Source: Corynespora cassiicola (taxonomy: Eukaryota > Ascomycota > Dothideomycetes > Pleosporales > Corynesporascaceae). Taken from it: DNA of 64,000 nt. The position numbers and the translations under genes are program-made. Location of the stretch: positions 4,712,001 to 4,776,000 of the forward strand of contig JAEUWY010000002.1 in NCBI GenBank assembly GCA_022059125.1, in the 5' to 3' direction. This document shows, one piece after another, positions 1 through 11,992 of the stretch. The notes under the pieces were generated by a model. That model was not told the DNA's origin and did no database searches. It saw only the letters and a program-made list of their open reading frames with translations. The first letter of the stretch is position 1. Each line of letters begins with the position of its first letter.

Positions 1-1745
1 CCATCAGTTCCCCAGACGCCCCATTGGGCGACTTAACTCGATGACATCCCATCATATTCCTTTGTTGAAGATAGGAAAGGGCGTCGTCGAGGACCACATG
101 TGCATTGGTCCCTCCATAGCCGAAGGAATTTACAGACGCTCTTCTGATACCGGCTGAAGGCCAAGACACTGCTGACTGGGGAAACTGCATAATATTAGCC
201 GGTGCTGGCTTCAGAAGATGAACTTGAAACTCACCGCGAGATGGAAATATTCATCGTCTATTGCAGCATTTAGAGTTTCAAAATTGGTGTTGGGGGGTAT
301 TATCCCCTTCTCCAGTGCAAGAACGGTCTTGATAACTCCAGCAAGACCGCTAGCTCCCTCAAGGTGCCCAAGGTTCGTCTTGACAGCGCCGCTAATATGG
401 TCAGCGTAGAGCCTCTGCCAGTGATTGGGTACTGCCTTACATGTGTAATGGATCTTCGGTGCTTCGGAATGCGCCAAAGCACTCCCCGATTGCGCGAGCT
501 TCTATCGGATCTCCAACTGGTGTCCCGGTGCCTTCGTATCGTTAGAGGATTGGAATATTTCACAATACGTTATGACTTGCCGTGCGCCTCAAAATATCGG
601 GTATCGCTCATATCAAGACCAGCCTTCCGATATGTATCGTGAATTAGCTGAACCTGTGAGCTTTTGTTGGGCAAAGTGATTCCACCAGCTGTGTGGCCAT
701 CCTGGTTAGTACCTGTCGATCGAATCAATGCTCTGATGGTATTGTTTTCTTTGAGTGCCTGAGAAAGTGGCTGGAGAATTAGAGTAGCAAATCCCTCCCC
801 TCTTGCATAGCCACTAGCTCGATGGTCAAAACTATAACATTTTCCGTCTGGAGAGAGGAAGTTCATGTTGGATAGAGTCATGTTCATTTCCGGTGAGAGC
901 ATGACATTGGATGCTGCACAAACTGCCTAGAGAGACATTGAGTGAAGTCTTTCCATCCTAGGTAGGCTTCAACTTACAGTTGAGGAGCGGCCGGACCAGA
1001 GTTCTCGGCACGCTAGATCCAACGCTACCAATCCACTTGAGCAGGCAGTATCAAGGGTCAAGCTGGCTCCGCGAAGATCGAACGCCCAACTTATTCTATT
1101 TGATAGCAACGTCTGAGAGCATCCAGTTGCGTTGTATGTCGGAATCCGTTGCTCGTCGCGCAAGACAAACGTGAGGTAATCTGTACAGAAACTGCCTACG
1201 TGAACTGACGTGTCAGTTCCCGCGAGATCTCTTGTACGTATACCGGCTATCAACGGTTAACAATCAGAGATCCATAAAGATAGAGAATCGTGTACCATTT
1301 TCGAATGCGTGGAGTGTAGTTTCCAGGAGCCCTCGTTGTTGGGGGTCTAGGCCTGCTGCCTCGGCTGGTGGAAGCCCGAAAAACTGCGCATCGAAGTTCC
1401 TTATATCTCCGTGTAAGAAGTGAGCATTTCGCGGGCGAATCTGCACGAAATCTTGTTATTCTGTCTACCAGATGAAGGGAGAAAAGAAGGACCGGAAAAT
1501 CTTACTGTGTTCATCTTCTTCGGGTCGGGGTTCCAGAAGCCATTGATGTTTAGCCGGTCTTTTGGCCATTCAGTCGATGTACACTCCTGCTTCATCAACT
1601 TGTCCCATAGTGAGTTCTCGCTCTCGGCTCCCTGGGGGAACTTGAAAGCAATGCCAACAATAGCAATTGGCTCCAGTATGCCATCACTGGCTCGAGGCAT
1701 CTCGTCACCATTGCCCAAGGTGACCTCTGAACTATTCGAATCCAT
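1..1745 (-). CDS. Highly reducing polyketide synthase, N-terminal KS part (partial, runs off left edge)
   Basis: This is the start of a type I iterative PKS; only the beta-ketoacyl synthase domain and its C-terminal edge are in the window. ATG at 1745 is followed by [12 protein letters not shown], the usual KS opening. The catalytic triad is visible: cysteine in DTACSSG (exon 3), histidine in [12 protein letters not shown] (across an intron) and histidine in [20 protein letters not shown] follows near the left edge. Likely exons on the minus strand are 1745-1506, 1440-1296, 1246-978, 926-581, 531-441, 391-235 and 184 to beyond 1. The intron at 580-532 appears to be of GC-AG type (GCAAGT donor). 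The KS style ([26 protein letters not shown]) fits highly reducing PKSs, but AT, DH, ER, KR and ACP lie outside, so the class is inferred. It is transcribed divergently from the MFS gene. The product is unknown. Confidence 0.93.
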
Positions 1746-2653
1746 TGTTGCTGCTCTTTTGAGACAGAAGGTGTCACGTCGATGTAGATAAACGAGGAAT
1801 GTGACGGTATCGTATCATTTGGAGGGCCGCCCTGCGAGCAAGCTCGGCAAACGACCTTCTTTCGAGCCTAGAGGGTGGCAATCGACGCCCACAGTCTGGA
1901 CCTGGATGCATGACGATCATCTCAGCCGTTGCCGCCTCACAGGATCAGCCACCCCGTCAGCTGCAGGGGTTTACTAGAGACCCACCCAACATGGCCTTAT
2001 AATAGCCGTTTAGGCCAAAACTTCTAGCGTGTAGTCTTTGCGGAGGTCGACTCCAAAGCGTCAAGTCTGGACAGGGGGGACGAGGCGAGCTTATGTGGTG
2101 CGGAGCTCAAACCGCATGGGGCAGTACGGCGCTAAGGCACCGTGCCAGGCGGAGAAGAAAAGTGGTGGACGTGATATTTTGGAAGAGTCTATCACGTGCT
2201 TGGATTGCGTCCGCGGCAGAGACCCCGGGACCCAGGGGTGGCCGCAGTCGACGGTGGGGCGTGCTGACAAGCAGCTAACCCGATTAGGGTTGTGACCGGG
2301 GCTTCGCCGCGCTCCCGACGTCTCTCTGCCCTCGCCCGTCACAATCGCAATCATTACCCGCCATCACCGCCCTCCATCACCATGTCATCAAACCTAATAT
2401 CCGCCTGCAGATGCGCCTCGCGGTTGATGGAGTGGGTCCCCTGGTGGCATCACCTCCACAGCCGACTGGGCAACGGCTCCGCAGCTGGCTCTACTACCTA
2501 GTCCTGCAACAATGCGACGCCCCCACAGCACTGGCCTGATCATTTGCCTTTCTCCATCGCAGCCCTCGCCGGCTTTCTCGCTTTCGTTGCCATTGATGAT
2601 TCTTCGTTGTCTCCAGTGCGCTCCAACCCACCTCTCGCGCCAGAGCATCCATC
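1746..2653. promoter_or_regulatory. Divergent intergenic region between the PKS and MFS genes
   Basis: This 0.9 kb region separates two divergent gene starts, so it should hold both promoters. No convincing gene is seen in it. A G/C-rich stretch (2040-2350) gives several overlapping short ORFs on both strands with no recognisable motif, which I treat as chance. No specific transcription-factor site was identified. Confidence 0.5.
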
Positions 2654-4535
2654 ATGCAGACAGAACCGCGAGACCCTGAGAAGCGCTTGGATGGTGCGCT
2701 CAAAGCCCAATCCTCGACCACGACTGATGTTTTCGAATATCCCCGAGGATTTTGCCTTCATACCATCACTGTCGGGCTTCTACTGGCCATGTGGCTTGCC
2801 CAGATGGAATCTACCATTACCAGTACATCAATCGTGACGATAACGAATGATCTGGGAGGTTACATCCGAAATTCGTGGGTTTTGACCGCCTACTGGTTGA
2901 CCTCCGGTGCGCTTCAGATTGTAATCGCGAAACTGAGTGATATATATGGTCGCAAGCACACCATTCTTGCTTCGCTCTTCCTCTTCACCGTCTTTTCGGG
3001 AGCATGCGGAGGCAGCCAAACCGTGTTTCAATTGTGCGTAACCACTACACAGAGGTCCGGCTGCTTGTTGACTCATCGTGATAGAATCATGTTCCGTTGG
3101 CTCCAAGGCCTGGGAGGGTCAGGTATAATGGCACTCGGGCAATTGTTATTTTTGGAGCTGGTCCCACCGCAACTCGTGCCCCGATATATAGGCATAGTGA
3201 CCGCTGTATTGGCTCTGCCACTGGTGACTGGTCCTCTGATAGGAGGAGGTATCACCGTTCACGGCGACTGGAGGTGGGTTTTCCTCGTGAAGTGAGTCCA
3301 CCATTGGCGAAACCCAGCTTTTAGGGTCTATCTGACATGTTTATACGCAGCGTACCTGTCGGAGCATTGATTTTTGTCACTTTTCTCTTCGTTTTCCCAC
3401 GCAAGTTGAGCAAAGAGCCCGCAAATAGCCAAGAGACGCGATCTATGCAGTCCCTCAGGCGAGTTGATCTTGTGGGCTCTACTCTGCTGCTCGGTACATG
3501 CGTACTACTCATCACAGGTCTTCAGCAAGCCATTGTTTACGACTTTCAATCTGCATATGTCCTGCCATTATTAGTTTGCACGGTTCCAATGTTGATTGGT
3601 TTCTTCACATCCCAGTGGTACTTGACCACGCGCCAATCCATCACTGAGCCAGTCTTCGCCTGGCGGTTTTGCATTGACCGGGTGCAAGCGTCTCTTTTTC
3701 TGTGAGCACCACCAAATATCTTTTTCAATTTCATGCTGATGCCTCTGAAGGATTACTCTGCTCAACGGCGGTGTGCTATCAATCTGCGTGGTTCAGATCC
3801 CCCAACGCTTCATGGCAGTAAATGGCATGTCGGCTTTCTCTGCCGCTGCAAAATTACTTGCCTTTGGCGTCTTGGTGCCTGTAGGGTCCGCTGTAGCTTT
3901 GGTCATGGTAAACAAAGTTGGGGTTCGTCCATCAGTGATGTTAGCAACTGGGGCTGTATTCCAGCTCTCAGGGTGTATCCCTCTCTCTCAAGCTCCGACA
4001 AGTCACCAAGTTGAGCCATGGCAGTATGTATGCCAAGCTCTCATCGGCATTGGTGTAGGATGTATCATACCTATCGTGGTTCACATGATTCCACGTGTCA
4101 TGGAGGAGCGTGATATGGGTATGTATCTTGTAACTGTTCCAGTCCCTTGGCAGCTACTGACGCCCCGAAGCTGTTGCTGTCGCAGCTCAGTCACAATTCC
4201 GGACATTGGGTGGCTTGATTGCCGTTTCAATTGGTGCTACCATAGCCACGCGCTACCTGAGAATCAGAGTACAAGCTTTACTTCCGCCTCCTTTAGCCGC
4301 AATGTTACTTGAAAAGACAGAAACTATATCCATGTTATCTGGGACAACACTCGAGGAGGTCCGAGCTGTGTTTGGAAGGGCATATAATCAAGAAATGTAC
4401 CTTGCCATTGGGCTTGCAGCTTGCTGTTTACCGCTCGCGGCTATGTCATGGAGAGTAAAGAAGGCAAATGAAGGAACAGTCTCAACATCGCAAGCTCCCT
4501 CTGGAGATAGGTTCATCACCGAGGCTGAAATCTAA
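2654..4535 (+). CDS. MFS transporter, DHA14-type (drug:H+ antiporter family), five exons
   Basis: This is a membrane exporter of the major facilitator superfamily, probably for the polyketide of this cluster. Exons are 2654-3033, 3085-3291, 3351-3701, 3751-4118 and 4171-4535, giving about 556 aa, normal for a 14-TM member. A short soluble N-terminus is followed by TM1 (TVGLLLAMWLAQMESTITST), then WVLTAYWLTSGALQIV and the loop motif KLSDIYGRKH (the MFS A-motif, G-x-x-x-D-x-x-G-R-[RK]-like), then RWLQGLGGSGIMALGQ and GPLIGGG. DWRWVFLVNVPVG (spanning intron 2) is the conserved segment before TM7. All introns are 49-59 nt with GT/AG borders and restore one frame. It is divergent from the PKS and convergent with the FSH1 hydrolase, only 39 bp from stop to stop. 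Export or self-protection is inferred from context. Confidence 0.93.
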
Positions 4536-4574
4536 AAGATTCATTGGACTATAGCTTCACAGCTTCTACCTTGT

Positions 4575-5307
4575 CTAAGATCCCAGTTTCCGTTCCGCGA
4601 GATTGGTCACCCTCCGTATCAACTTCACTGTGTTGACAATCGAACCTTCGATCTGCTGTGAGGGAAGCTCGTGCCCTCCATTAAAGATATGGTGCCAGAA
4701 AGATCTAGCCTGAAACAATACCTTCAACGAAAGAAGGTCTACGGCGTATTCATCTCTGCTGCCCCATATCATCGTTGTCGGGATGTCAATTACGGAGTCT
4801 CCAGGGAGACGTTGGAGACGGTGCATCTCACCAGTCTCCAGCCATTGGAACGGATCGCCAATTGCCGTCGGCGAGAAAAGGATGGCGCAACGCCATGGGG
4901 GGGAGGCTTGTGGATTTTCAATCTTCCGTTTAGCCATGTACATGATAGCTAGACCCGCCCCCTGAGAAAATCCAATTACACCGTCGAACGGACCTTCGAG
5001 CTCGATGAAGTTTTCTAGCATGGCAAAAGCTGAGAGGTAGCTTGCCGGGTCGTTTGGATCGAAATATGCGTAGTGGTTCTCTTTGCTACTGGATATTCCA
5101 GATAGATCTATATTCTGTGTTTACAATTGAGAAATCTTTGTGGTGCGGTAAGGAGTGCTACTGACCTGGTGCCATTGGCCATTCGACAGTCCCTTGAGCC
5201 CAGATGTATTCTGTATCATTCTCATCTAAAGCATATCTCAAGGCTGCTGTTTGCATTTTGAATATGTGGCTATTAGTGCCAATGCCATGCAAGCAAAGGA
5301 AGCGCAT
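4575..5307 (-). CDS. FSH1-family serine hydrolase (alpha/beta hydrolase), two exons
   Basis: This is a small alpha/beta-hydrolase of the FSH1 (family of serine hydrolases) type. Exons are 5307-5166 and 5107-4575, giving about 224 aa, typical of the family. The start MRFLCLHGIGTNSHIF is the canonical FSH1 opening and places the start at 5307, not at an upstream in-frame codon near 5397. The nucleophile elbow is GFSQGAG, the acid is probably the aspartate in WGSRDEY, and the histidine is in NGGHELP. Such enzymes occur often in fungal polyketide clusters, where they release or hydrolyse the chain (the LovG-like role). That role is an inference here from the neighbouring PKS. The intron (5165-5108) uses a GTCAGT donor. 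Confidence 0.88.
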
Positions 5308-5709
5308 GATGGTTGATCGCTTATTCTGTCGATGCAGCGGTGCAAGTCTGTAGAGAGATTTGTCTCGCGAAGCATCATGTAATCTACCTCTCACCACTCC
5401 ACGTCAGGCTTGGTACGAACAACTAGCCGCACTCGATGGCGCGCTAGGCACCCTAGTCTTCAGGTGGAAGGATTCGCTGCAAGTGGAAGCTCAACCCCCG
5501 GGGGCGGTGGACCTTCTCAATCGGGCATAGCGGTATAAGCACGGCAATAATACCCCGGGAACGTTGGGAACAAAGGCTGCGGCGAAGGTTGGCTTCTGCC
5601 TTGCTTCCGCCTCGAACTTGTTCCACCGATGATCATCCATTGACACTGTAACTGACTTCTACATCGCCATCGCCATCTCAATCGATTCCAGTATTCGTGG
5701 CCGGCCAAA
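5308..5709. promoter_or_regulatory. Divergent intergenic region between the FSH1 and DUF4188 genes
   Basis: About 400 bp between two divergently transcribed genes. No gene or clear motif is seen; it presumably contains both promoters. Confidence 0.4.
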
Positions 5710-6630
5710 ATGACACCCCTCGAGCGCTGGGCGAGGATACAAGCACGGATCAAGTACTTCATTGTCCCGAACATGTTCAGAGTCTCGACGTGGCTTGCTC
5801 TAGGTAGCCTTCTCCAGATTCTGAGCCTGGTGTTTCTCCCGCTCAGGCTGAGTGGCCTTGCACCGATACTGCTCCTGCTCCAGCGTTTCGTGAAGGCGGC
5901 GAGAGAGTCTCGCCAGATCTATACAAAAGTCTTCAGAGATGTACGTCTAGGAAGATGGACTGCGGTGATACCTTCCAAGCGGGCAGACCAAAAGGAGGCT
6001 GGCGTGGTCATGTTTGTCTTGGGTGCGAGGGTGAATCAGTGAGTCCGCGCAACTCGGTTTGCAATGGATCTTTTGACCAGATTTAGTCCCCAAGGGCGAC
6101 TCCCTGCAAATGGTCGGCAACTAGGTAATCTCTACGATGATATGTGGCAAGAGGCTGACACGAACCGCGTAAAGTGGGGTTGTAAGTTAATCTACTTTCT
6201 GTGCCCTTTTGTGCAGTTGTGGATCGGTACCTGACACTCAAATATCTTTCTAGACCTTGGACGCACTCCAATGTTGATGAGCACCAATGATGAAAAAGGA
6301 TTTACCATGATATGGCTCAGTTACTGGCGCGACATACAAGGGCTTCATCAATTCAGTAAATCCACGGCTCATATCACTGGACAGAAAGCATACCAGGGAG
6401 ACAATAAGTTCCCACACATTGGCATCATGCATGAGCTCTACTATGCTCGCAAAGACTCGACAGAGACTCTTTACAACAATTTTCCTCCCTTTGGCCTTGG
6501 TGCGACAAAGCTTATCGTTGATGGGGAGGATGGCCCGACACTTGAGGATCCACTTATACCCGATGCGAAAAATTGGAGCACCATGTTTGAGCGCATGAAG
6601 AGGGAACGCGAAAGTTCAGATGAAGCCTGA
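5710..6630 (+). CDS. DUF4188 (af470-like ABM) monooxygenase, three exons
   Basis: This resembles the DUF4188 family, which includes the ABM-type monooxygenase of fumagillin biosynthesis. Exons 5710-6038, 6081-6181 and 6254-6630 give about 268 aa. The N-terminus has a hydrophobic segment (STWLALGSLLQILSLVFLPL), suggesting membrane anchoring. The C-terminal part has family-like features: MIWLSYWRDIQGLHQFSKST, then HIGIMHELYYA and NNFPPFGLGAT. I expect a cofactor-independent oxygenase acting on a cluster intermediate; the substrate cannot be read from sequence. All splice sites are GT/AG and the frame closes exactly. Family assignment rests on remembered motifs and needs a profile search (PF13826). 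Confidence 0.8.
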
Positions 6631-7149
6631 ATGTTGGGTTTGTATGGCTTTTTAATCCGTTTCGATCGTTTGAAGTAGCATATCAAGATTTGAAACACAC
6701 CTCAATGCCACCTATAAGTGTTCGGTCCTAGCATGTGCTCATGGCTCAAGTTCTTCTGCGAAGTCGATATGCAGCTGCTTTCCGGATAAGATAACGCGAT
6801 ATGGGGATGGTAAATGAGCTACGCGGAGATTATTGACACATATTGAACTACAAGCCGTTGTGTAGGAGTGTGCAGCGTGAGTGGTCCTGTTCGCTACGCG
6901 CTGCATGCTCTCGGACTCCGGTGGCTATCCCTGTCTATCCCTGGTACCCTGTACCCGGCGCTGACAATGCATGTAATAATAGCTGGAGCACCCTTCTCCA
7001 ATGTTTCCTTAAGTATCGGTAATGTGTAAAATTCGATCTGGTGGCTTACGCCCTTTGCAAACGTCACGCGCCACCATCGTTCCCACGCTCCTGTCGCCAT
7101 TCGCGTCTTTTTCTCATCTTCTTATTCTCTCCAGCAAAGGTCCAGCAGG
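6631..7149. other. Intergenic region, no gene seen
   Basis: About 520 bp between two co-oriented genes. Short ORFs on either strand have no recognisable motif. It presumably holds the 3' end of the DUF4188 gene and the promoter of the rhodopsin-fold gene. Confidence 0.4.
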
Positions 7150-8449
7150 ATGGCGCAAGATCGTGAAGAATTCCTAGATTCAATCGCGGCAGACCCACCA
7201 TGGGGTGCTGTATCCAATCTTGACAACCCGGAATACGCGAAGTTTGCGTTCCCTCTGTTCGTGGGAGTCTTCGTGTTATCTCAGTTAGTATTCAGTATGA
7301 AGATGTACGTGCAGTTGCGCGTCATTCGCCGCATGCTACCGGAAGACTATTTACTTGTCGCTGGATGGGTATGTAGCTAATTGTGAGAAATCGTGCGAGT
7401 CGAGCTGAAATGCTGACATGGCGGTAGTTCATCTACAGTGCCGGCTTCGCTCCAGTCGGCATCATGATATGCAAACTGCCCGTCGGCGTGCATCAATGGG
7501 ATATAACGAACAGGCATTTGATGCGACACATGCTGGTCAGCTCTATCGAAGTCTTCCATCTGAAACTATCGCTGACTTTATTTAGCTCTACTATATCTCT
7601 CTCATTGTGTGGACTGGTGTGGCTATTTGTGTCAAGGTGAACATATTACTACAGTACATCCGCATTTTTGTACCACCAGGAACACGGAATAGCACGTATT
7701 GGGCATCGATATCGCTCATTTGCCTGAACTGTATCTTCGACTTCACGCGGTTGATGTTGTTGGTGTTCAACTGCAACCCGCGCGCTAAATTCTGGGACAG
7801 AACGATCGAAACGGGTACATGCCTGGACTGGGTTACCATATCAGTCGCTGGCAGTGCTATCACACTTTTGACTGATAGTTTGACCTGGCTTCTTCCTGTG
7901 CGCGCAATCCTGGGCCTGCAAATCAAAAGAAGTCGGAAGATTGGGCTGACGGCGCTTTTTACTCTCGGTGCTTTTGCCTTGATTTCTTCCGGCCTGCGGA
8001 TCCATTATCTGTTGAAACTACGAGATGACCGGAACGACACAACATTTTGGATGGGAAAGGTCTGCTTCTTCGCCACAACACAGTTGACAACAGGATTCCT
8101 GGTTGCATCTCTTACCGCTTTTCCCATGTTCGCAAACCACACGGGCAATCAGCCTTGGGTCATCCGGGCAGCTTCCACGGTAAATTCGTGGCTTTTGTCC
8201 AGCGGCATAGCCTCTCGGATAAGCAGCCGTGTAAATAGTCAAGAAGGTCGTATAACTAGGTCCGTAACAACGATCGGCGGAAACAAAAATAGAAACAAGG
8301 CAAAGGGCAAAGTCGTAACCGACGTGGAGTTTGAAGAGTTGGTGAACAGTACTTTGCCGGCCGGAAGTCTCATGAGCGTAAACGGGCCGGAAAGAGCCCA
8401 GTCCATCGCGGGGAGCTCATCGCAGGGTGTCGGAACATTTGATCGATAA
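7150..8449 (+). CDS. Fungal rhodopsin-fold integral membrane protein (PTH11/SAT5-like), three exons
   Basis: This is a seven-transmembrane protein of the fungal 'rhodopsin domain' family (often annotated as integral membrane protein, related to PTH11-type and SAT5-like proteins). Exons 7150-7368, 7428-7535 and 7586-8449 give about 396 aa. Hydrophobic helices include FPLFVGVFVLSQLVFSM, YYISLIVWTGVAICVKVNIL, YWASISLICLNCIFDF and WVTISVAGSAITLLTD. The family-typical C-rich extracellular region (FNCNPRAKFWD...GTCLDW) and the region around TTQLTTGFLVASL are present. The last 100 residues are polar and basic, likely a cytoplasmic tail. Its role in a metabolite cluster is unclear; members occur in several fungal clusters. 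Its stop is 29 bp from the P450 stop (convergent). Confidence 0.85.
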
Positions 8450-8478
8450 AAAAAAGTCAATAGAGATATATCATGCGA

Positions 8479-10089
8479 TTATCTTCTAGTAATCTCCAGT
8501 ACAACTTCTTCGCCCTCCTTAGGTGCCAACATTCCCTTGGTGGGAATTTTACTATCAGTTTGAGGCACCCCTTCTTTCGCCACCTGAACACGATATTTCT
8601 CCAAGATAGACGTTATCAAGATGGTAAACTGCATACGTGCAATGTTCCTACCAGGGCAATATGAGCTGCCGCCGCTGAACCCCCGAAATCTCGGACTATT
8701 ACACAATTTTTTATCATTGATGAACCTTGTGGGATCAAAGCTGTCTGCGTCGTCGCCAAAGATGCTTGGATCAAAATGCTGGGGTCTAAATGGCAAGAAA
8801 ACAACGGAGCCTGCCGGAATGGTCTTTCCACGGACTACTGCCGGACGTGACGTAGCCCGGATAGAGGAGCTGGCGCTGTAGTAGCGGAGTGATTCATGGA
8901 AGAGTGCAGAAGTCCAAGGAGTGGAATTACGAAGGTAGGCGAGATCCATAGATTTCTCTCCAGCAGCTGGGTGGGCGAGCTCGGCTTGAATCTTGGAAAG
9001 AAGAGAAGGCGAGTTGAAAAGGTGAGCGAGGCCCCAGTAGCATACTTTGTATGTGTTGGTGTTCACGCTTCGGACGATTAAAATCTCATCAGGTTTATAA
9101 TGGGCGTGCCACTTACACGAAGATGATCAAGTTCATGATCTTAGCTAGGTCTGAAGTCGACGTTCCGAGTCCTCGCTGCGTTCTCTCAACCGTGTCTATC
9201 AGGAAGCTTCTCCCAGGTCTTCGCTCTAAGGGAATCTCGACCCATCTTTTCAGCGCATTTTCCAGCAGAGCTTTGCGCTCGTACATGGTTTTGGCAAAAG
9301 GCCATTTGAACCATAATTTCCAACTCTCAGTATCGAACGCTACGTATGTCTCAACGAGATCGGGCTGCATCTCGAGCAGCGACTCTCCAAAAAGAGCCCG
9401 AAGGGCTGCACCAACAAGTACTACGTTGGTGAGATGCGAAAGTCTAATTGAACCGGCGTTTGAAGCTGCTCTATCAACTTGCTCGGATAGCAGTATGTTG
9501 ATGTAGCGCGAGAATTTGGTCTCAAGATCGTTGTATCCTTCTGTACCAACTGTCTGCATCCTCCAAAAATCCATACTGAGCTCCCCTAGGCTCTTGCTTG
9601 ACAGTTTTCGAGCTTTATCATGGTCGTCAATCTTTTCACCACTGGCTGCATGATCATACCCAGGCTTCCAGGTAGCGGTCATTGTCTCGTCAGATATTCC
9701 GAAGGTGCGTTGCAGCGACTGAACGACTTTGTCGAAAACAAAACTAGTAGTGTTTTTATAGACATTTGCTGCATCTTCTGGATCCACAACAAAGTACATT
9801 TTACGCGTAACGAGCGTTATTGCAAACGGCTCCCGCGAACCGACATAATTTCTAATCGGTAAATCAGCGGGGAGCTTCTATCACTTGACACTAAAGTGGC
9901 CACAAACCGCGCACGTAAAAGTACAGCATGGCCGTTACTGACATAGCTAGCAGTATGTCCCAGGAATGGTACCCAATAAGGTAACTCTCGTGGTTCTTGA
10001 GGATGTAGCCAGGGCATTATAGTGAACCTCCATAACCTCCATGCTATTAGTGAAAGGGAAGCGAGCAAGATGTGTACGAAGACTGCCAT
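8479..10089 (-). CDS. Cytochrome P450 monooxygenase, three exons
   Basis: Exons 10089-9908, 9851-9117 and 9067-8479 give about 501 aa, the normal length of a microsomal fungal P450. The N-terminal membrane anchor is VFVHILLASLSLIAWRLWRF, followed by the proline-rich hinge (ELPYWVPFLGHT). The second exon starts with YVGSREPFAITLVTRKMYFV. The ExxR pair is in FHESLRYY, and the heme-binding loop is FSGGSSYCPGRNIA with the cysteine ligand. The sequence style (VVDPEDAANVYKNT) recalls the CYP7B/CYP8-like fungal clans, but I cannot name a CYP family. It probably oxidises the cluster product. The first intron (9907-9852) uses a GTTTGT donor, unusual but needed to join the frames. Confidence 0.92.
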
Positions 10090-11155
10090 AATAAAGATTT
10101 CTGGTTGTTGCTTTAAGAATTGCGATTATGGCTGCACTGCTGGTGCCGAAAACAGAGACGTTGTGTTAAGTCGCACTGGGTCCTATCGGCCGTGTGTAGA
10201 TGTACTAGGTGCTTCGGGGGTCTCCGCACACTCTAAGTTTAAATTTGAACAATAGGCACAGTAAAATCCTGCGCATTAATTGCTACACAAATAGAATTTC
10301 CATATACACAGCTTCTCACGCTACAGGCAACGCACCAAGGAAACCCTGGCAGGGATGCTAGTCAAGGTGAAGCTGTAGATCAGTCGCAAGCTAATCGCCA
10401 CAATCGTTTTATGCATATTGTAAATGGGATCTCCACACTTGATCACACAAGCTCACGCCCTCATATATTTTCGGTCTCCGAATGATCCTGCAGCGGCAGG
10501 AACCGTTGTGTCTGCCTTACGCCTCGAAGAAAGGATGCTCGCTAGTCCTGATATGGCAACAGCCCCGCCGCTTGGCCTCGCTAGAGACTCTAACATGGTC
10601 TCGTGCATAAGCGAATGTGGATCTATGAAGTGTATATTAATTTATCTTCGGACTCCGAGACTGATGCATGCAGTATCGTAAGCACTATATCTTTACATGT
10701 GCGTCTATCGTCGAAGCTGTATTTGCTGGTAATGAGGCGCGGCTAGCCTGCCCCAGGTAAATACTGATTGGCATAACACTGCGCTTGTATATGCCATCTT
10801 CATGCTCTTTCCGTACGAATTCCGATGCCTCGGTAGATCAGCTTCTGGTATTGCCTGCTTGGATGGTTGAGCTTATGTGGGTCTCAAGCTATCAAACGCC
10901 GGTCGACACTGCCTATGCACCAACCTACTGGCGTGGAGTTTTTTGCAATCATATGATGATGCTGTACTAAGACTACGGCTCCTGGCCGTTGTCCAAAGCA
11001 GGCTTCATTTCCGACGAGTTGTCCAGCACATTTCAGAAATGTAGGTGGCGCAAGATACAGAATTTCCGATTTCCGATTTCCGTCGGACGGAGACTGTCGG
11101 CTCATTATCATGAAAGAATGGATACAGACTCTACCCTTTTCCGAACAAACGCCGC
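10090..11155. other. Intergenic region, no supported gene
   Basis: About 1.07 kb upstream of the P450 and downstream of the PaxU-like gene. ORFs of 60-90 codons occur on both strands (for example 10424-10681 plus and 10884-11159 minus), but none shows a domain, a good splice extension or a consistent codon pattern. The P450 promoter should lie at the left part. Confidence 0.4.
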
Positions 11156-11992
11156 TCATAACTTTGACTTTGTCCAGGCCGCTCTCATTGTCTTCTTGTA
11201 CTCATCTTCGTGCTTCGCCATGTGATTGCAATGTGGGGTATCGTCGTACATGAACATGACGACTTTCCACCCCTCCCTGCGAGCCTTTTCCGCGTGACTG
11301 ATAACGTCTTCCCAGGGTATCATGGTATCTGCCTTGGATGCAATGTAGCATATTCGTTTGTGCCCTTCTTCGCCAGGCTGGCCGACTCTTAGAAGTCGCT
11401 CGTCGAGAATACTCTTCCGCAGATACTCCTCAGGCCTCTCATACCTGCCGATGGCGATAGACAGCTCTTGGAGTAGTATCATGAGATTTGAGATTGGCGG
11501 CCCAGCAATCTTGAATGCAAAAGTCCTAGGAAGTGAGCTTAGGGAGCTGCTGTAATTTTGTTTATATCCTCCCTTCGCAAATGAGCTGTCGCAAATGAGG
11601 CCAACGACCGGTAAGGGTATCTTAAATTCTTCAAGGAAAACATGTGAAAGATTGGCAACCGTAGCTGCTCCAGCATTGGAGAAAGCGTGTAGTAAGATAT
11701 GTGGACGAGCTTCGTCACAATCATTGCACACATCTTTTATCGCTTTGACTGCCGGTCGCATGGCTCGTCGATGCGCCCCATATGTTTGGAACAAGCCGCT
11801 CACTGGGCTCTGTATGAGCAAAATCCGTGATTCAGGCGCCAGCTCAGTATATGCTGTTGTATACTTGGTGATGTGCTTCTCGGCTGCACCCAGCCATGTT
11901 GCGATAATAATGAGATGGCCCGAGGCAGCAGTTGGCGGAGTGTAAAGTGATGTGGACGCCCCGAGGGACACGAAATTGGGTGCAGGCATCAT
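11156..11992 (-). CDS. PaxU/TMEM53-like alpha/beta hydrolase (DUF829)
   Basis: This single-exon gene of about 278 aa resembles the DUF829/TMEM53 family, which includes PaxU of indole-diterpene clusters. The opening (MMPAPNFVSLGASTSLYTP), the strand LIIIATWLGAAEKHITKYT, the segment PHILLHAFSNAGAATVANL (the serine elbow equivalent) and the C-terminal SKADTMIPWEDV and DTPHCNHMAKHEDEY (catalytic Asp and His positions) all fit. I start at the ATG pair at 11992/11989, because the longer frame to 12016 begins with TTG. It is the last intact gene before the AT-rich block. The enzymatic role of this family in clusters is not settled. Confidence 0.85.
   Translation of the reverse strand: MMPAPNFVSLGASTSLYTPPTAASGHLIIIATWLGAAEKHITKYTTAYTELAPESRILLIQSPVSGLFQTYGAHRRAMRPAVKAIKDVCNDCDEARPHILLHAFSNAGAATVANLSHVFLEEFKIPLPVVGLICDSSFAKGGYKQNYSSSLSSLPRTFAFKIAGPPISNLMILLQELSIAIGRYERPEEYLRKSILDERLLRVGQPGEEGHKRICYIASKADTMIPWEDVISHAEKARREGWKVVMFMYDDTPHCNHMAKHEDEYKKTMRAAWTKSKL

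Noticed and set aside
2038..2354. Overlapping 60-90 codon ORFs on both strands
   Set aside because: GC-rich promoter sequence; no domain, no splice continuation.
10424..11159. ORFs at 10424-10681 (plus) and 10884-11159 (minus)
   Set aside because: No recognisable motif and no extension by splicing; treated as chance.
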